Of a DNA stretch of 24,406 bases, positions 8,830 to 19,046 are shown in pieces. Made by a program: the position numbers and the translations under genes. Where the stretch lies: contig CAICTM010001685.1 in assembly GCA_903772945.1 (NCBI GenBank), positions 1 through 24,406 of the forward strand. The letters run 5' to 3'. Under the pieces are notes generated by a model. That model was not told the origin of the DNA. It was given only the letters and a program-made list of their open reading frames with translations, and did no database searches. How positions within the stretch are numbered: position 1 is the first letter of the stretch; every line of letters begins with the position of its first letter. Origin of the DNA: Seminavis robusta. Taxonomy: Eukaryota; Bacillariophyta; Bacillariophyceae; Naviculales; Naviculaceae.

Positions 8830-10355
8830 CTAGTTGGGTGTATCACGGCCGTCGCCATAGTTGAAGCCACTGTGGTTGTCACCATGGTACCCAGATCCAC
8901 ATGGGTCACCAGGATCACCTGTCTTGCTAGGGTTGTGTCCGTCAAAGCCTCGCATGGGTGTTGTACCGTGGAAGCCTGAGAATATGGAGGGTTTGTCCAT
9001 CGGTCGTGGCATGACATTGCTGGTGACAGGGTGGGGCGTGAAGACGGGATTCCTCATTGTGGGCTCCTCCACAGGCATTGCTACTGGCTGTCCTGGTGTG
9101 GTATAGGCAGTTGTAGGAGTGAGGCCTGTGGTAGCCGGGGTGAACACAGGGTCAGTTGGCCTGGTGTAGTTGTAGGTCCTATCAGTGGGGTAGGGTAGTA
9201 ACCATTCCCCATTGGGTAGAAGGACGTATCCATCTGGGAATCTCCGGTTGATCCAATGTGTTGGGTCATTGGGAACATTGGCCGGTAGTTCTGCGGCATC
9301 CAGCGGTGTGGAGTAGTGAATCCATACCCTCTCATTATCCGGATTGAGCAGCCATCTGCCAGAGTAGTGCGTGCTGTGTCCCTTGGGTAACATGGAATGG
9401 AACAGAAGGTCTGGTTGCCTGCATGGTTGTTGTGGACCATGGAAGGCATGGTGACGCTTGGGAAACTGGAACATGGGGGCACTAGTTGATAAGACGGGCT
9501 GGATGGGAGTGTACTGCAGAGGGAACGGTGGGAGACTGTTCTGGTGGCTGGTGTGGAACGGTGTTGTGGTCTGATGGGTGTATTCCTCCTCCTTGAGGGC
9601 CTTCAGTTGGTCAATGATGCTCTCTTTGAGACTGAGAGGCTCCTCAATACCACTCATCAAGCTTTGTGGCGTGCCATCTGGAAATGCATCGGTCCCCCTA
9701 GTCTTCATCTCAGGACTAGGCTTGTTGGATGACTGAATCGATTCCGTTGGAGCGGGCACCTTGCCATTGAGGGAAGAGGATGCATTGGATGCACCGGAGG
9801 GATCGAAGTGGATGCCACCGATACCCATGGAGGAAAGTTGCTTGTTGGCCTGGCCAATGAAGGTGGTGACTAGACCTTGGATGGAGGCATTGGACTGGTT
9901 CAGGTCCTCCTGTTGCTGGGAGAACTTGTCCAGATAGGAGGAGAGTTGCCTAGAGAGTGCATTCTCAAAGGTGACTTGTCTGTCCAGTGCCTCCTTGGCA
10001 ACTTGCTCTGATCTGTTCAATGCTTCGTTGGCAGCTTTGTCTGATGTGGCCTGTAGTTCCATTGTAAGCTGCTCAATGTGTTGGCTGAGCATTGTAGTAT
10101 CATGGTGGCTAGATTGGAAGAAGCCACACTGGAAGGAGTGTTTTTGTGTGGTGTCAACACATAGACTGAAGGGGGATCCACAGGTGTGTTCTTGGCAGAG
10201 GGAGCTGGAGCTGGAGCTGGTGTCTCTGTAGTAGTGGACCTGTTGGTGTTGTTCTGTGTGTTGTTGCCATTGGATGCTGGTGTTGATGACGTGGTGTCAT
10301 TGACACCAGGCTCCTGTTGTTGCTTCTTCTTCTTGTTGTTGTTGTTACTACCCAT
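8830..10355 (-). pseudogene. Copia 1 gag, N-terminal half with coiled coil
   Basis: The likely start is the ATG at 10355 (MGSNNNNKKKKQQQ), preceded by about 880 bp of leader. The first ~85 residues are Asn/Lys/Gln-rich and contain a PAPAPAP run made by a GAGCTG repeat. A frameshift near 10100-10140 leads into the long frame from 10092 to 8830. That frame begins with a clear coiled coil (HIEQLTMELQATSDKAANEALN through LDKFSQQQEDLNQSN) and continues as a Pro/Thr-rich protein with RFPDGYVLLPNGEWLLPYP. It ends at an in-frame TAG (8830-8832), and downstream codons continue the gag in the same frame, so this is a nonsense mutation inside one gag gene. Confidence 0.75.
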
Positions 10356-11235
10356 GATGATTGGTGCACTGGCTGCTAACAGTGTTGTAGTGGTGTTGCT
10401 GTAGAAAATCCAAAAGGGGTCATGAAGACTTGCGCTGCTAGGGGATGACTAAGCAGAGGCTGCTGGACACACTGGTACCCGTGGAATACTCTGAAACAGA
10501 CCGCAAGGTGTCTTCGAGTGCCTTCAGTTACACTGGAAGCTGATACCGGAGCGACGGAATGGGAGCACGTATCTTCGAGGGTTTCCGGGTTCTTTCGTGG
10601 AGTTCGGAAATCCAAGGAAAATGTGAGGATCGCTGTGGAACCGGTGTCGGCTTGCTTTCGGAATGGAGGTACGGTACCGGTTCTGTGAGTCCCTTGTGAG
10701 TACCGGTGCGTTGTCAGTATCCTCGGAAGCACGACTGGGAAAATCGCTAGCTTTTCGTATGGAAGATCGATCGAAGACAATGGCGCTTGTATTGCACTAT
10801 CAGCAGCCGTAACCAAGGGTATTAACAAGACGGCAACAATGCTATGTTGATAGGTGGACCACTTGGTTTCGCTCAAATCGGTCGCGATTCCAGTTTTCGG
10901 TCCGATCGGCGTTTTCGTGTCACGATTCTTCTGTTCGTTGGATGTTTCTTCGGTTCCACTCTTCCACTCTTTCACTTGCACTGATGTAGCCACTCTTGTA
11001 TCGATATTGCAAACTTGTTAATCCTATGAGCTTTTCTTCCAGAAGGCTCAACTGTAGATATGTCTTCTGGAGAGGCTTTGTTGATCTCTATCATACCCAG
11101 GGTATACATACTGTATGTCATGCATGCTCTTGGTATCTAGGCTTGCCTCAGCAATACATACAGTGCTTGATGATAGCATTGCTGGCTGTACTCTTTGACT
11201 GTACACGGGTTTCAGCAATGATGTCACACAGCTAA
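10356..11235 (-). other. Copia 1 leader and candidate 5' LTR
   Basis: This is about 880 bp upstream of the gag ATG with no recognisable gene. A 205-codon minus-strand frame (10993-10376) crosses it, but it starts with GTG and has no early ATG, so it is not called. The stretch has several GGTACCG/CGGTACC-like words (around 10660-10710) and an 8-bp perfect hairpin at 11038-11071. LTR ends could not be fixed because no second LTR is present in the window for comparison, and a tRNA primer-binding site was not recognised with confidence. Confidence 0.4.
11038..11071. repeat. 8-bp perfect hairpin in the copia 1 leader
   Basis: TCCAGAAG at 11038-11045 pairs with CTTCTGGA at 11064-11071 over an 18-nt loop. 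It lies in the candidate 5' LTR and could be part of the transcript 5' or 3' end structure. Nothing else supports a function. Confidence 0.4.
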
Positions 11236-11270
11236 GTCTGCACAGCTATGGCGCACCCAGTGGCGCATTC

Positions 11271-11435
11271 ATGGATCCCGTTTGGATCTTATCGCAAATG
11301 GTGCTTGCGTTTGAAGCGGCACAGCAAATATCCGGATCCTCATGCTGGTTAGATAAAGAAATCTTGGTAGAAGAGCTGCTGTTAGAGGAACTGGAAGAGA
11401 AAGCTGATGTGGAGGGGTCTTCGTCTGATTTTTAG
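11271..11435 (+). CDS. Small acidic ORF (54 aa), unknown
   Basis: An ATG at 11271 opens a 54-codon frame to a TAG at 11433-11435. The product starts MDPVWILSQMVLAFEAA and ends in a Glu/Leu-rich then Ser/Asp-rich tail (LVEELLLEELEEKADVEG), which suggests an amphipathic helix plus an acidic end. It ends 16 bp from the stop of the convergent minus-strand gene. The opening is loosely like the N-terminal leader of some DDE-type (Harbinger-like) transposase genes, but no catalytic domain follows on the plus strand. It may be a remnant, a short exon, or chance. I do not recognise it. Confidence 0.35.
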   Translation: MDPVWILSQMVLAFEAAQQISGSSCWLDKEILVEELLLEELEEKADVEGSSSDF

Positions 11436-11451
11436 CTCTTCGAGGAGGCAG

Positions 11452-12296
11452 TTATGCACTCTTGACTGATGCTCTTCTAGATGCACCGCAAGTTGCTGCC
11501 CGTTCTGAAGCTTTCTTGACCATATCGACTTTACCTTTGACGCCAGCTAGGACACTGCATGCTTTGTCTAGATTCCCAATTTTGTGGTATGAGAATGCAA
11601 TGTCGCTGCTCACCCTCCTTCCGCCTAAAAGCTCGCAGCTCCCATCAATCTGGTTCTCGTTCAAGTATAGACGCTCATCCTTGAGTTTCTTGTTGGTTGG
11701 CTTGTTGAAGTTCTTGCGAATGGTCTGGAGTGAGTTCTTGACAACCAACTGGTACACTGCATCTCTTGCACCAACGGCAGTGTTGTCTTGGTACTTAATA
11801 CCAAATTCGGTTGCGAGGGCTTCCACAATTTCTTTCACCGTCTTTTCCTTGTTTGAGTTGAGAATTGGGTAGACCACGCTCCCGCATTTCACAACATTGT
11901 CAATGTCCAAGTCAGGGTCAATTGTCAGCAACCTGACTAGGTCTTCAAACATGTCAACAAGGTCTTTATTTCTGCCTGCCTTGTGGACACTGTTGTTTCT
12001 TGCCCTGGCAACTATTTCGCTCTTCCACCGGGAACTGAGGCTCTCTTGAAGTCTGTTCTTCAGGGCGATGAACTCCTTCTTTGTCTCTCTGTTGATGTCG
12101 TCACTGCTGACTCCACTAGGGGTGGGCAGACTTCTCTGACGTGTTGGGTCACTGTACTATCTGGGACATCTTTCCTGGACAAGGGAATACTCACTCTGTT
12201 CAACAACAGCACGTCCAATCCTCCAAGCTTTGATTTGGCCCAATTGGAAGCTGGAGCCGGATTCTTCTGGCGGAGATTGGCCGCTGCTAACACCAT
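11452..12296 (-). CDS. Unknown 268-aa protein, two exons
   Basis: The start is the ATG at 12296-12294 in a strong context (ACCATGG). Exon 1 (12296-12195, 34 codons) is MVLAAANLRQKNPAPASNWA and 14 more residues. A 38-nt intron (12194-12157) starts with GTGAGT and ends with TAG. Exon 2 (12156-11452) is 234 codons and ends in TAA. Removing the intron at phase 0 joins two frames that otherwise conflict. The protein has no signal peptide or membrane segment that I can see. It is rich in Lys/Asp/Glu and predicted helices (INRETKKEFIALKNRLQESL), with a central motif DNVVKCGSVVYPILNSNKEK and a basic C-terminus. I recognise no domain. It is divergent to the zinc-finger gene at 12612, with 315 bp between the ATGs, which suggests co-expression or a shared mobile origin. 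Confidence 0.65.
12157..12194 (-). other. Probable 38-nt spliceosomal intron
   Basis: Read on the minus strand, it begins with GTGAGT, a full consensus donor, and ends CCAGATAG. Its length (38 nt) is not a multiple of three, and its removal restores one continuous frame. Without splicing, the upstream frame ends at 12060 and the downstream frame has a stop (the TAG of the acceptor) immediately upstream. A short real intron explains both. A frameshift mutation is the alternative. Confidence 0.6.
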
Positions 12297-12611
12297 GGTG
12301 ACAATAAAAAGCACAAAGAGGACAGAAAAAAAGAGATGTGGTTTCGCAGCAATGGCTTTTTTTGGCTTGGAGGTAACTGCACTGAGTTGGACTGGCAGCT
12401 AATTTCCTGTCACGCCTCTATGTGAAGGAGAGGCCTGCTCGCCATTCGAATTTTAATCATCATTGTGTTGCCGCCATTTCCCAAGAACCAAGTCTCGGCT
12501 TACTTGGTGAAACTGCCTCACATTTTCTCCTGATCACAAAGTAAATCCGAGAGAAAGAGAAGCGAGAGTGTTCTCTGCTGATAGAAAGAAAGAAAAGAAG
12601 AAGAAAAAACC
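12297..12611. promoter_or_regulatory. Divergent promoter region
   Basis: These 315 bp separate the ATGs of two genes reading away from each other. On the zinc-finger side the last ~50 bp before the ATG is an almost pure purine leader (GAAAGAAAGAAAAG-type), with AAAAACCATG at the start. On the other side an A-rich stretch lies 5-35 bp before the minus-strand ATG. No TATA box was placed with confidence. Confidence 0.5.
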
Positions 12612-12992
12612 ATGTCAGAAAGCCAAAGACATGTTGCGAAGGACAGGGACCCCTACGAGTGTCCTCAGTGCAAGAAGCATGGTGAACACACTGACCTTGT
12701 AGGTAGGCAGCTCAAAACGGAGCACTCTGACATCTTGGAACAGCTGTCCTGTGAAACACCTGGTTGTAGGCAGAAGCTTTGGTTGGTCTGTACTCTCTGC
12801 GCGAGATCGGCCAGCGGTAGAAGCAGGGCTAATCTCGTCAATTATAACAGTCTGTATGCACATCTGAGGTCAAATGTCCACAAAAGATCAGTTAACTTGA
12901 GTGCAAACGACGGTAGCAAACATCTCGCTGATGACCGGCTGGAGGAGCTCAAGCAACGTACAGCAATGGCTTACACATTTATTCAAAAATAA
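12612..12992 (+). pseudogene. Zinc-finger protein, 5' part, cut by LINE A
   Basis: The ATG at 12612 (ACCATG context) opens a frame whose own sequence runs to codon 124; the last two codons and the stop (12985-12992) are LINE 3'-end sequence. Paired cysteines stand at C17/C20 (YECPQCKKHG), C47/C52 and C60/C63 (VCTLCA), with H84 and H90 (LYAHLRSNVH), so one to two zinc-binding modules are likely, probably for nucleic-acid binding. The reading frame is undamaged up to the insertion. The gene resumes at 20791 in phase with no lost base. It is divergent to the 268-aa gene. Before interruption it encoded a protein of at least ~540 residues. Confidence 0.8.
12977..12984. repeat. Target-site duplication of LINE A, left copy
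   Basis: ATTTATTC lies directly next to the LINE 3' end (12985 onward) and recurs at 20784-20791 directly after the LINE 5' end. Bases beyond the 8 bp do not match. Removing the LINE and one copy restores an open reading frame across the site, which independently supports it. Confidence 0.88.
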
Positions 12993-13215
12993 CGAGATTT
13001 TATTTTAAAGGCTACACCTCGTCAGACGATCCGCTGAACGGTGCCGTGACGAACCCATATACCTCAGGCGCACAAGTGCGCCCACTTAGGATGGGCCTAG
13101 TGTAAGCCCCCCACCGGAGAAATTTAACAAAACTCCGGTGGGTGCTGTACGACTAACTAGCTACCCTTGGCTGGATTGCCATCTATTTCTACGGTAAGAC
13201 CCCCTCTGTGCATAG
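12985..13215 (-). other. LINE A 3' untranslated region and tail
   Basis: These 231 bp follow the ORF2 stop. Read in the sense of the element, they contain a perfect 10-bp stem (13142-13133 with 13119-13110, CCCACCGGAG against CTCCGGTGGG) and end CGTTATTTTT directly at the target duplication; there is no poly(A). LINE B ends the same way with two more T. Structured 3' ends are recognised by the RT of many LINEs. A small perfect palindrome (GGCGCAC/GTGCGCC, about 13068-13083) is specific to this copy. Confidence 0.75.
13110..13142. repeat. LINE A 3' stem-loop
   Basis: CCCACCGGAG (13110-13119) and CTCCGGTGGG (13133-13142) are perfect reverse complements over a 13-nt A/T-rich loop. LINE B keeps the structure (22793-22821 region) with one mismatch and a shorter loop, although the surrounding 3' region has diverged. 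It is a candidate recognition structure for target-primed reverse transcription. Confidence 0.7.
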
Positions 13216-15627
13216 TTACCCTGTGTCATTGTTCTGCATTGTGCGTGTATGCTCGTCCCTGAGTGCCTTGTCGACGACGGGCAGCCAATTGGCAAGCCAC
13301 GCTTTGATGTCGCCTGGGCCCTTTGCCATTTGCTCATCCAGCGGTCGCTTGAAGATAAAATCCACCATCTCCGCTGGGATCAGATCCGCTTTCTCGTAAA
13401 TGAGTTCCACTTCCCGCTGAAGCTGTTCGTGCTTCTTCTTCCACTGGTCTTCCCTGTCTTTGCCATGCCTGGCAGCATTTCGATCCTCCCACAGGTTCCA
13501 CCACTGCGTGATGAGCAGTGAGGCTAGGTTGGTGACCCAGAGCTGCCCTGTCTTGGTGGTCTCCTGGGGGCCGACCCGATGCAGATATGCATCTTGATGC
13601 TTAGCCCAGTGTGTGGACAAACGTCCTCTCAGGAAGTTGTCCCAACCAATGAGATTTTGAGTGTCAACGAGGTCCCTATACCTGTCAGGGTAGTGCCATG
13701 GGTGGAGGAATCGATCTTCAAAGTGGTATTGTAGTCCATCCAGAGCAATTTCCAGGAGGAAGGGGTCGGTGGGATCCTTGCGCAACTTTGTGCTGATCGC
13801 TCGTTGCATGGTCCCTCGCCACAAGTCCACGTCAACATGCGGGCATCGGTAAACATGGGTTTCAGTCTCGTGATCACCGCCACAACGGGGACAGTGGTGA
13901 TCATACTTGGGGTCATCCCGGTGGATCCGTTTCCCAACTGGCAACAATTGAAATAGGAACTTCACAATTGTCGGTTTGTGGATCTCGTGACGGTTGACAG
14001 CTCGACCATGGGCTGTCCAATCAACCAGTGCAGGGGTGTCCTCGTCCCAGCCGGGATTCAGTTTGACAATGTGGTCGAACAGTGGCTGGTCGTTCCTGAG
14101 ATGCCGCAGGGTTCTGGGGAGCTTGTATGTGCATGTTCCTCTGGGAAGGTGCAGCTGGGCCAGGTTTGCCGGAAATCGGAGTACCTTGGAGTGATCCTGT
14201 TTGATGTGTCTGGTCATGTAACTGCCTGCCAGTTTGTCAGCTCTGCAATTCAGTTGTGCTTTTAGGGGTAGTGTTTCGATGGCCTTGTGCTTGTCCTGGT
14301 GCGATTTGATGTGCTCCATCTTGGGCACAGTGACTGCAGCCCGGAACGAATCCTCGATCTGCTGCAAGACATCCCAGTCGGAGTCCAACGAATCATTGGG
14401 GTACCAGCCCTCGTACTCGAGACAGCTAGCGCACTTATTCGTCACAGATTCATTGTCGCATAAGTGTACATAATTCTTCATGCTGGTCTGATCGTAGAAC
14501 TCCAGCAATCGTCTAAGAAGGCAAGTAGGGGATAGAATGCCATAGGCCTCCGCCCTGTAGGAAGTCAGAACCATACCAAAAACGAGACCAGAGCACCGAA
14601 GCACAATCTGACCGCGATTGTCTGCCAGAACCCAAGCAAAACTCGCCTTTCCTGCGTCAATGTCTGCAGCCCCATCACTCGCCACCCAGAAGGGCATGGC
14701 TGTGACAATCTGCAGGACTGAGTAGGCATCCACCATCCACTCAAGCTCGTCATAAAGAGCTGTTTCCCAAGGCTCCAAAGTGGCAAGGAAGTCCTCAAAT
14801 GTTGTCGGTGTGGGTGGTAGTGGACGAGCAGGAATGCCTGCTGTGAAACCACTACCAACTACCACTGTCTCACGCTGGTTGAAGAGGGTCAGGTCTAGAA
14901 CTCGCCGCTTTCCAGAGTCTAGTTGGACGGAGGTGCAGGATTGGGGGAAGTAGGGATCCAATGGCACCGAGTTGTGTAGGATGCTGGCGTCCAGGTAGGT
15001 CTCATCTCCGAACTCCCAGCGATGAACTGTCCGGTCCGTGTTCGGGACTGGATGTTGGAACATCCAGAATTCGGACTCTTCATTGTCAACTTGTTGATAG
15101 ACGACATTGGCATTGACTTCGTAGAAGAACCTGTGGCGCATCCGGAGCTTGTCAGCAGAGACGAGCCACCTCCCCAGGGGTACATCCAACGTCAGATTCG
15201 GAGCGAAAAGGGATAAGGCTTTCCTCCACAACCACCAAGTCCTAGGATCCCTGGGTCGATCTTGAAATCTCTTGAAGTAGGTGGTGCGAGGCATCAGAGG
15301 ACTGGAAAAGCCATGCCAGAACTCCTCCCGGATGTATGTGCCACATGCCGTTGTGATGTCGGCTACCGTGACAACTTGGAAGTAAAGCCGCACATAGTTG
15401 ATTCGTTTCAGGTCTGCCTCGGAGAAATTTCCATACCACCCCACCCAATCCATAATGTAGGAGTCGTGCTCGCGCTGCAACGGCGGAATGTGAGCGTTGT
15501 GCACTTCAATCGTGCCTCCAATGGATTTAAGGAACCTTCGCATGCATTGGAACAGCCCGACTGGGAGATGACAATCGATTTCGAGATCCTCAAGGATGGG
15601 CCGGCCAATTCCGGCATGGAACTGCAA
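13216..15627 (-). pseudogene. LINE A ORF2, C-terminal part: RNase H and zinc motif
   Basis: This frame is the same as that of the EN-RT part and is separated from it only by two stop codons (15730-15732 and 15688-15690). The frame is open from 15687, so the first Met shown here is not a true start. RNase H catalytic residues, counted from 15627: D318 (WVASDGA), E360 (SYRAEAYG), D391 (LCDNESV) and D464 (NCRADKLA), with H443 in IKSHQD. A zinc motif follows at about 579-597 (CPRC ... ETHVYRCPH). The C-terminal ~200 residues are helical and Trp-rich (WWNLWEDRNAARHG), seen in both LINE copies. It would remove RNA from the hybrid after reverse transcription. Confidence 0.88.
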
Positions 15628-15729
15628 CCATGCGTACGTGACTTCACTTAGGTCTCCAATGTCGGTGCACCTTGTCCTCCAGTGCTTTTAGAACTGCTGG
15701 ATGACCCCGATTCCTTGCTTGTCAGCGAG

Positions 15730-18700
15730 TCAAAACATTTCTATACCCCCCAACTTCCAGGAACCATAGCAGATCACTTTCGCAGTATTCGATCGATACC
15801 CCATCTTCTGAAGTGCAGCTCGGCGTGGAGCCGATTCAATGGTATCGAGATCGACATCCTTGAAGAAGGTGGTCTCCAAGCAGTAACCCACACTCGAAAG
15901 GAAGATGCTTCGATAGAACATGTTGGCTTCCCGTCTATTCAGTGGGGATCCCTTCAGAACCCTGGTATAGTGGGTGCATTTCTTGATCAGGGCTGCTTTC
16001 TGTGCTGCGAGATTTCCAGCCGGGCCTTTGAAACATCCCAGTGACTTATTGTGATCTTTGTAGTTGTCGACTGGTTTGATCGGCGTGACGATCCCATCAG
16101 TGGATGTCACCCTGATGGATGGTGTAAAGTCAGTCCCCGAGACCAGCTTTGGTTCGCCACTGGATCGGAACTCATACCGGAGATGATGAAAGGAACACTT
16201 CGAAGCCTCCAGCTTGCCACCCGATGACCACAGAAGATCACTCCACCATTTAGCATCCTTGGTTGCCTTCTCCACCAATGCCTGCACTGAGGGAATAGTG
16301 TTGGTCAAAAAGCAATTCGTTCTTGAATTCGTATCATCCACAAACCCCGTCATGAAAAGCTTGACCTGCTTTGATCCGTCTGGGCTGGTAAAGGTGGCAC
16401 CAGTTGCATAGGGCTCGAAACAATCAAATAGTGTGCTCGAAATAAACAGCCATAAGGCAGGGGAGTTCCCAGCGCCTTGGCCAGACCCGTGCCAGGGATC
16501 CTCCTCCGTATGACCAAGAAATGTGACACGGACCGGCATACCCATCTTTCGACTTGCAAGACTGGCAATGTACATGAGAATCCTATCGTAGCACGCAGCT
16601 GCGTCATTGTCATTCTTGATTAGGGGGTGCAAACAACAACGTGATACTTCATACTCGAGTTCCTCCATATAACAGAGATCAATGGCGGACCTTCCTGGAA
16701 CGGAACCAAACTGTCTTGTGTTGATCAGCCCTTGCTTGGAGGCATGGTGGAGGAGTTCACGCCACTTCACTCCGAGAAGCAGGTTATAGTCGGCTTCAAA
16801 GATATGGATGACTCTCAGACGATGGATTTTGCAACCACCCTCATCCTTGGGGATGAGGGTGTTGACAATTTTGTTCCATCTAGAGTAGGCAAAGCCCTGT
16901 TCCAGAGCAAAGTTGAGGAGCCTGAAGTGTGCCTGTTTGATCTGTGTTTGAAAAGCCTCCAGCTCCTTCCCTTCCTCAGACTCTGGGTCGAGGCTGTGTT
17001 CCGCAAAGAGTGACTTCCAATGGCCGAGGTGTTGCCCAGAGGGAGATGTGGTGGTGCGCTCATTCCAGCTCTTGAGTTTCCCATCAAACTGTTCCTGTGT
17101 CAACGTTGCTGGAATCTCACCGTCACAAGCCCGAGCCAGATGCCTGAGGAGGACTGCAGTAGCAAATGACGTTTCAAATGGGCAAATGTCGTATTCGCCA
17201 TCCAGGATTGCATCGGCGGTAGCAGTACTGGCGGAGAAATCTGTATCGGTCCGCAGTGTGGAGTCGGAGCGGAATTCTGTCTCCTCAGCCTGCCGGAAGT
17301 GCTTTTTGAGGTGAGCCTGGAGATGGCGTTCAATTTCATCGGGATCCTCAACATACATCCAGTCTTGACACTGTTTTGGTGGCGCAGTGGGGTCTCGGGG
17401 GACTTCTAAGACTGTCAATCCCGCACCATGACATTTACCCCTGGCGTGGGCACACTTTTGCCATGCTCTCCGAGTGGCTTCAGCGTTGCGCAAGCGCTTC
17501 ATCACATTAGCCAACCTCGTGTCACCTTCAGATTCGTATTGTGCTTGGAGTTCCATTTGATACTCTTGGCGCAACTTGTGTGTTCTCCACTCATCCACCT
17601 CCGCTGCACGAAGTTCCTTGCGGGCTTGCTTCTTTCGTTTCTTGCAGTCTTCCAACGAGGTGGGTAGTTCAAAGGCTGGATCGGAGATCCGCTCCATGCG
17701 TAGACGAATCTGATTGGTAACGTCGTTCTTGCATTGGAGTGCATGCAGGGCCATCGTCAAGACTTGGAACTTCAGTCGTAACTGGGTCAATGCTGGGGAA
17801 CTGGGAATGGGTGAATAGGTTGGGCACTTTTTGGCGGCGTGGAGGCTTGCAGAGAGCAGGAGTTGATCCAAGGCCTCAGCCTCCGGCTGAGTAGGTGCCT
17901 GGTTGAATCTCCACAGTCGTTGAAAGAATCCATGATTGTCAAGATAGCTGTACTTGGATTTGATGTAGGTGGTGACTTGATGGCGTTTCTTGGAATGCAC
18001 CCTTCGTTGACAGGGCTTGGGTAACGCTGCTGTATCAGACCCAAACAGCTGTTTCAAGTCGAAGTCGACAAAGCAGGCACGGTGGTCACTATAGAAGTGG
18101 TCACAGAACGGATGGTAACCACAAGCGTCGACGGCATCCAAAAGGTTTTCAGAAATGAGGATGTAATCGATTACCTTACTGCCTCTGACATAGGTGTTAA
18201 AGTCGCTGATTCCATGATTGTAGAAAATTGGATCTACAAGCTTGCAATCGGATACCAGTCGTGACAGCCCTTTTCTACCTTTTGCCAAATCGTCATTGAA
18301 ATCCCCACCCACAATAATCTCATGTCCATTGGTGATGTCGTTGGCCACGCATTCCTGAAGATCATCATAGTGGTTCCTCCTTGGATCTAGGGACGGTCTT
18401 GATTCCTGTACATAGATGGCGTGTAGTTGGGCCAAAACGGTCCTATCCCCAGCCCTCTCAACACTTCCATCGGTCACAGTATACACATTGTAAACTGATA
18501 GTCGCTTTCCATCTTTGCAGGATAGAACTGTCCTTGTCCAGCGGCCCAGGTAGTCTGCCTCAGCCTCCAACACTCTTCCAACGGTGCGGCCCATCACCAG
18601 AGATAGAGTCCCTCCTGGCTTGTATTCTCTTAAGTGGATCTGAGGAGTGCTGCCAAAGGTGACCTTCCTGTGGTCAAAAGCCTTCCTCACAGCTGCCTGA

Positions 18701-19041
18701 ATCTTCCGTCTCACACCTGGCTGGTTAGTATCAAGATTGGGCTCTTGAAATCCAGCATAATCAGTGCCTAGCATACCCAAAGTTTTGCAATCTTCAAAGA
18801 GCTCCCCACCATTATCATCGTAAAGTGGAAATCCTCTCTTGTTGTTGAAGATGAATCTCGCCACATGTGGTGGCTTCTTGGCTGGCATAATGTCCCCCAC
18901 TGGCTCATTTCGAGCCAGCATCCCCTTGAGATTGTCCCATGAGTCAAAGTCATCCACTAACGGTGATTCAACTGCCCCAGTAGGCTGGCCTCCTCCCAGC
19001 GAGTCCCATAGAACACTTTGTGCCGGGGGAGCCCAGCCCAT
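15730..19041 (-). pseudogene. LINE A ORF2, N-terminal part: endonuclease and reverse transcriptase
   Basis: The start is the ATG at 19041, 2 nt after the ORF1 stop. AP-type endonuclease, residues ~60-330: E100 (AGFQEPNLD), YNVYTVT (~184-190), GGDFND (246-250), D292 (KVIDYILIS) and SDH (318-320). The linker at ~430-530 is Lys/Arg-rich and helical. RT, ~720-910: IPKDEGGCKIHRLR, INTRQFGSVPGRSAID, NDNDAAACYDR (D813), GSGQGAGNSP, and GFVDDT with D902-D903. The domain set and catalytic residues are complete for 1103 codons, then TGA (15730-15732) interrupts before the text continues in frame (LADKQGIGVIQQF, then TAA at 15688-15690, then KHWRTRC). Confidence 0.92.
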
Positions 19042-19046
19042 CTTTA
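19039..19046 (-). promoter_or_regulatory. ORF1-ORF2 stop/restart junction (TAA-AG-ATG)
   Basis: On the minus strand the ORF1 stop TAA (19046-19044) is followed by two bases and the ORF2 ATG (19041-19039). Such tight spacing suggests that ORF2 is translated by termination-reinitiation from the ORF1 transcript, as known for several LINEs. The ATG position is inferred from the first Met of the open frame. Confidence 0.6.

Larger units (their letters stand above)
3069..11235 (-). mobile_element. Ty1/copia retrotransposon 1, diatom CoDi-like, decayed
   Basis: Read on the minus strand, the order is leader (about 11235-10356), gag (10355-7464), protease, integrase, chromodomain-like segment, RT and RNase H (7394-3069). 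Integrase before RT places it in Ty1/copia, and the motif style matches diatom CoDi families. It carries at least two frameshifts and one TAG in gag, two frameshifts and one TGA in pol, and loses the end of RNase H near 3069-3095. No sequence left of 3069 matches the leader region at the right, so a 3' LTR is not visible. Both outer limits are approximate. It cannot encode a working set of proteins. Confidence 0.85.

Noticed and set aside
10376..10993. 205-codon minus-strand open frame
   Set aside because: It begins with GTG, has no early ATG, shows no recognisable domain, and lies in the copia 1 leader/LTR candidate.
11983..12402. 139-codon plus-strand frame
   Set aside because: It lies opposite the two-exon minus-strand gene, includes the intron, and shows no recognisable motif.
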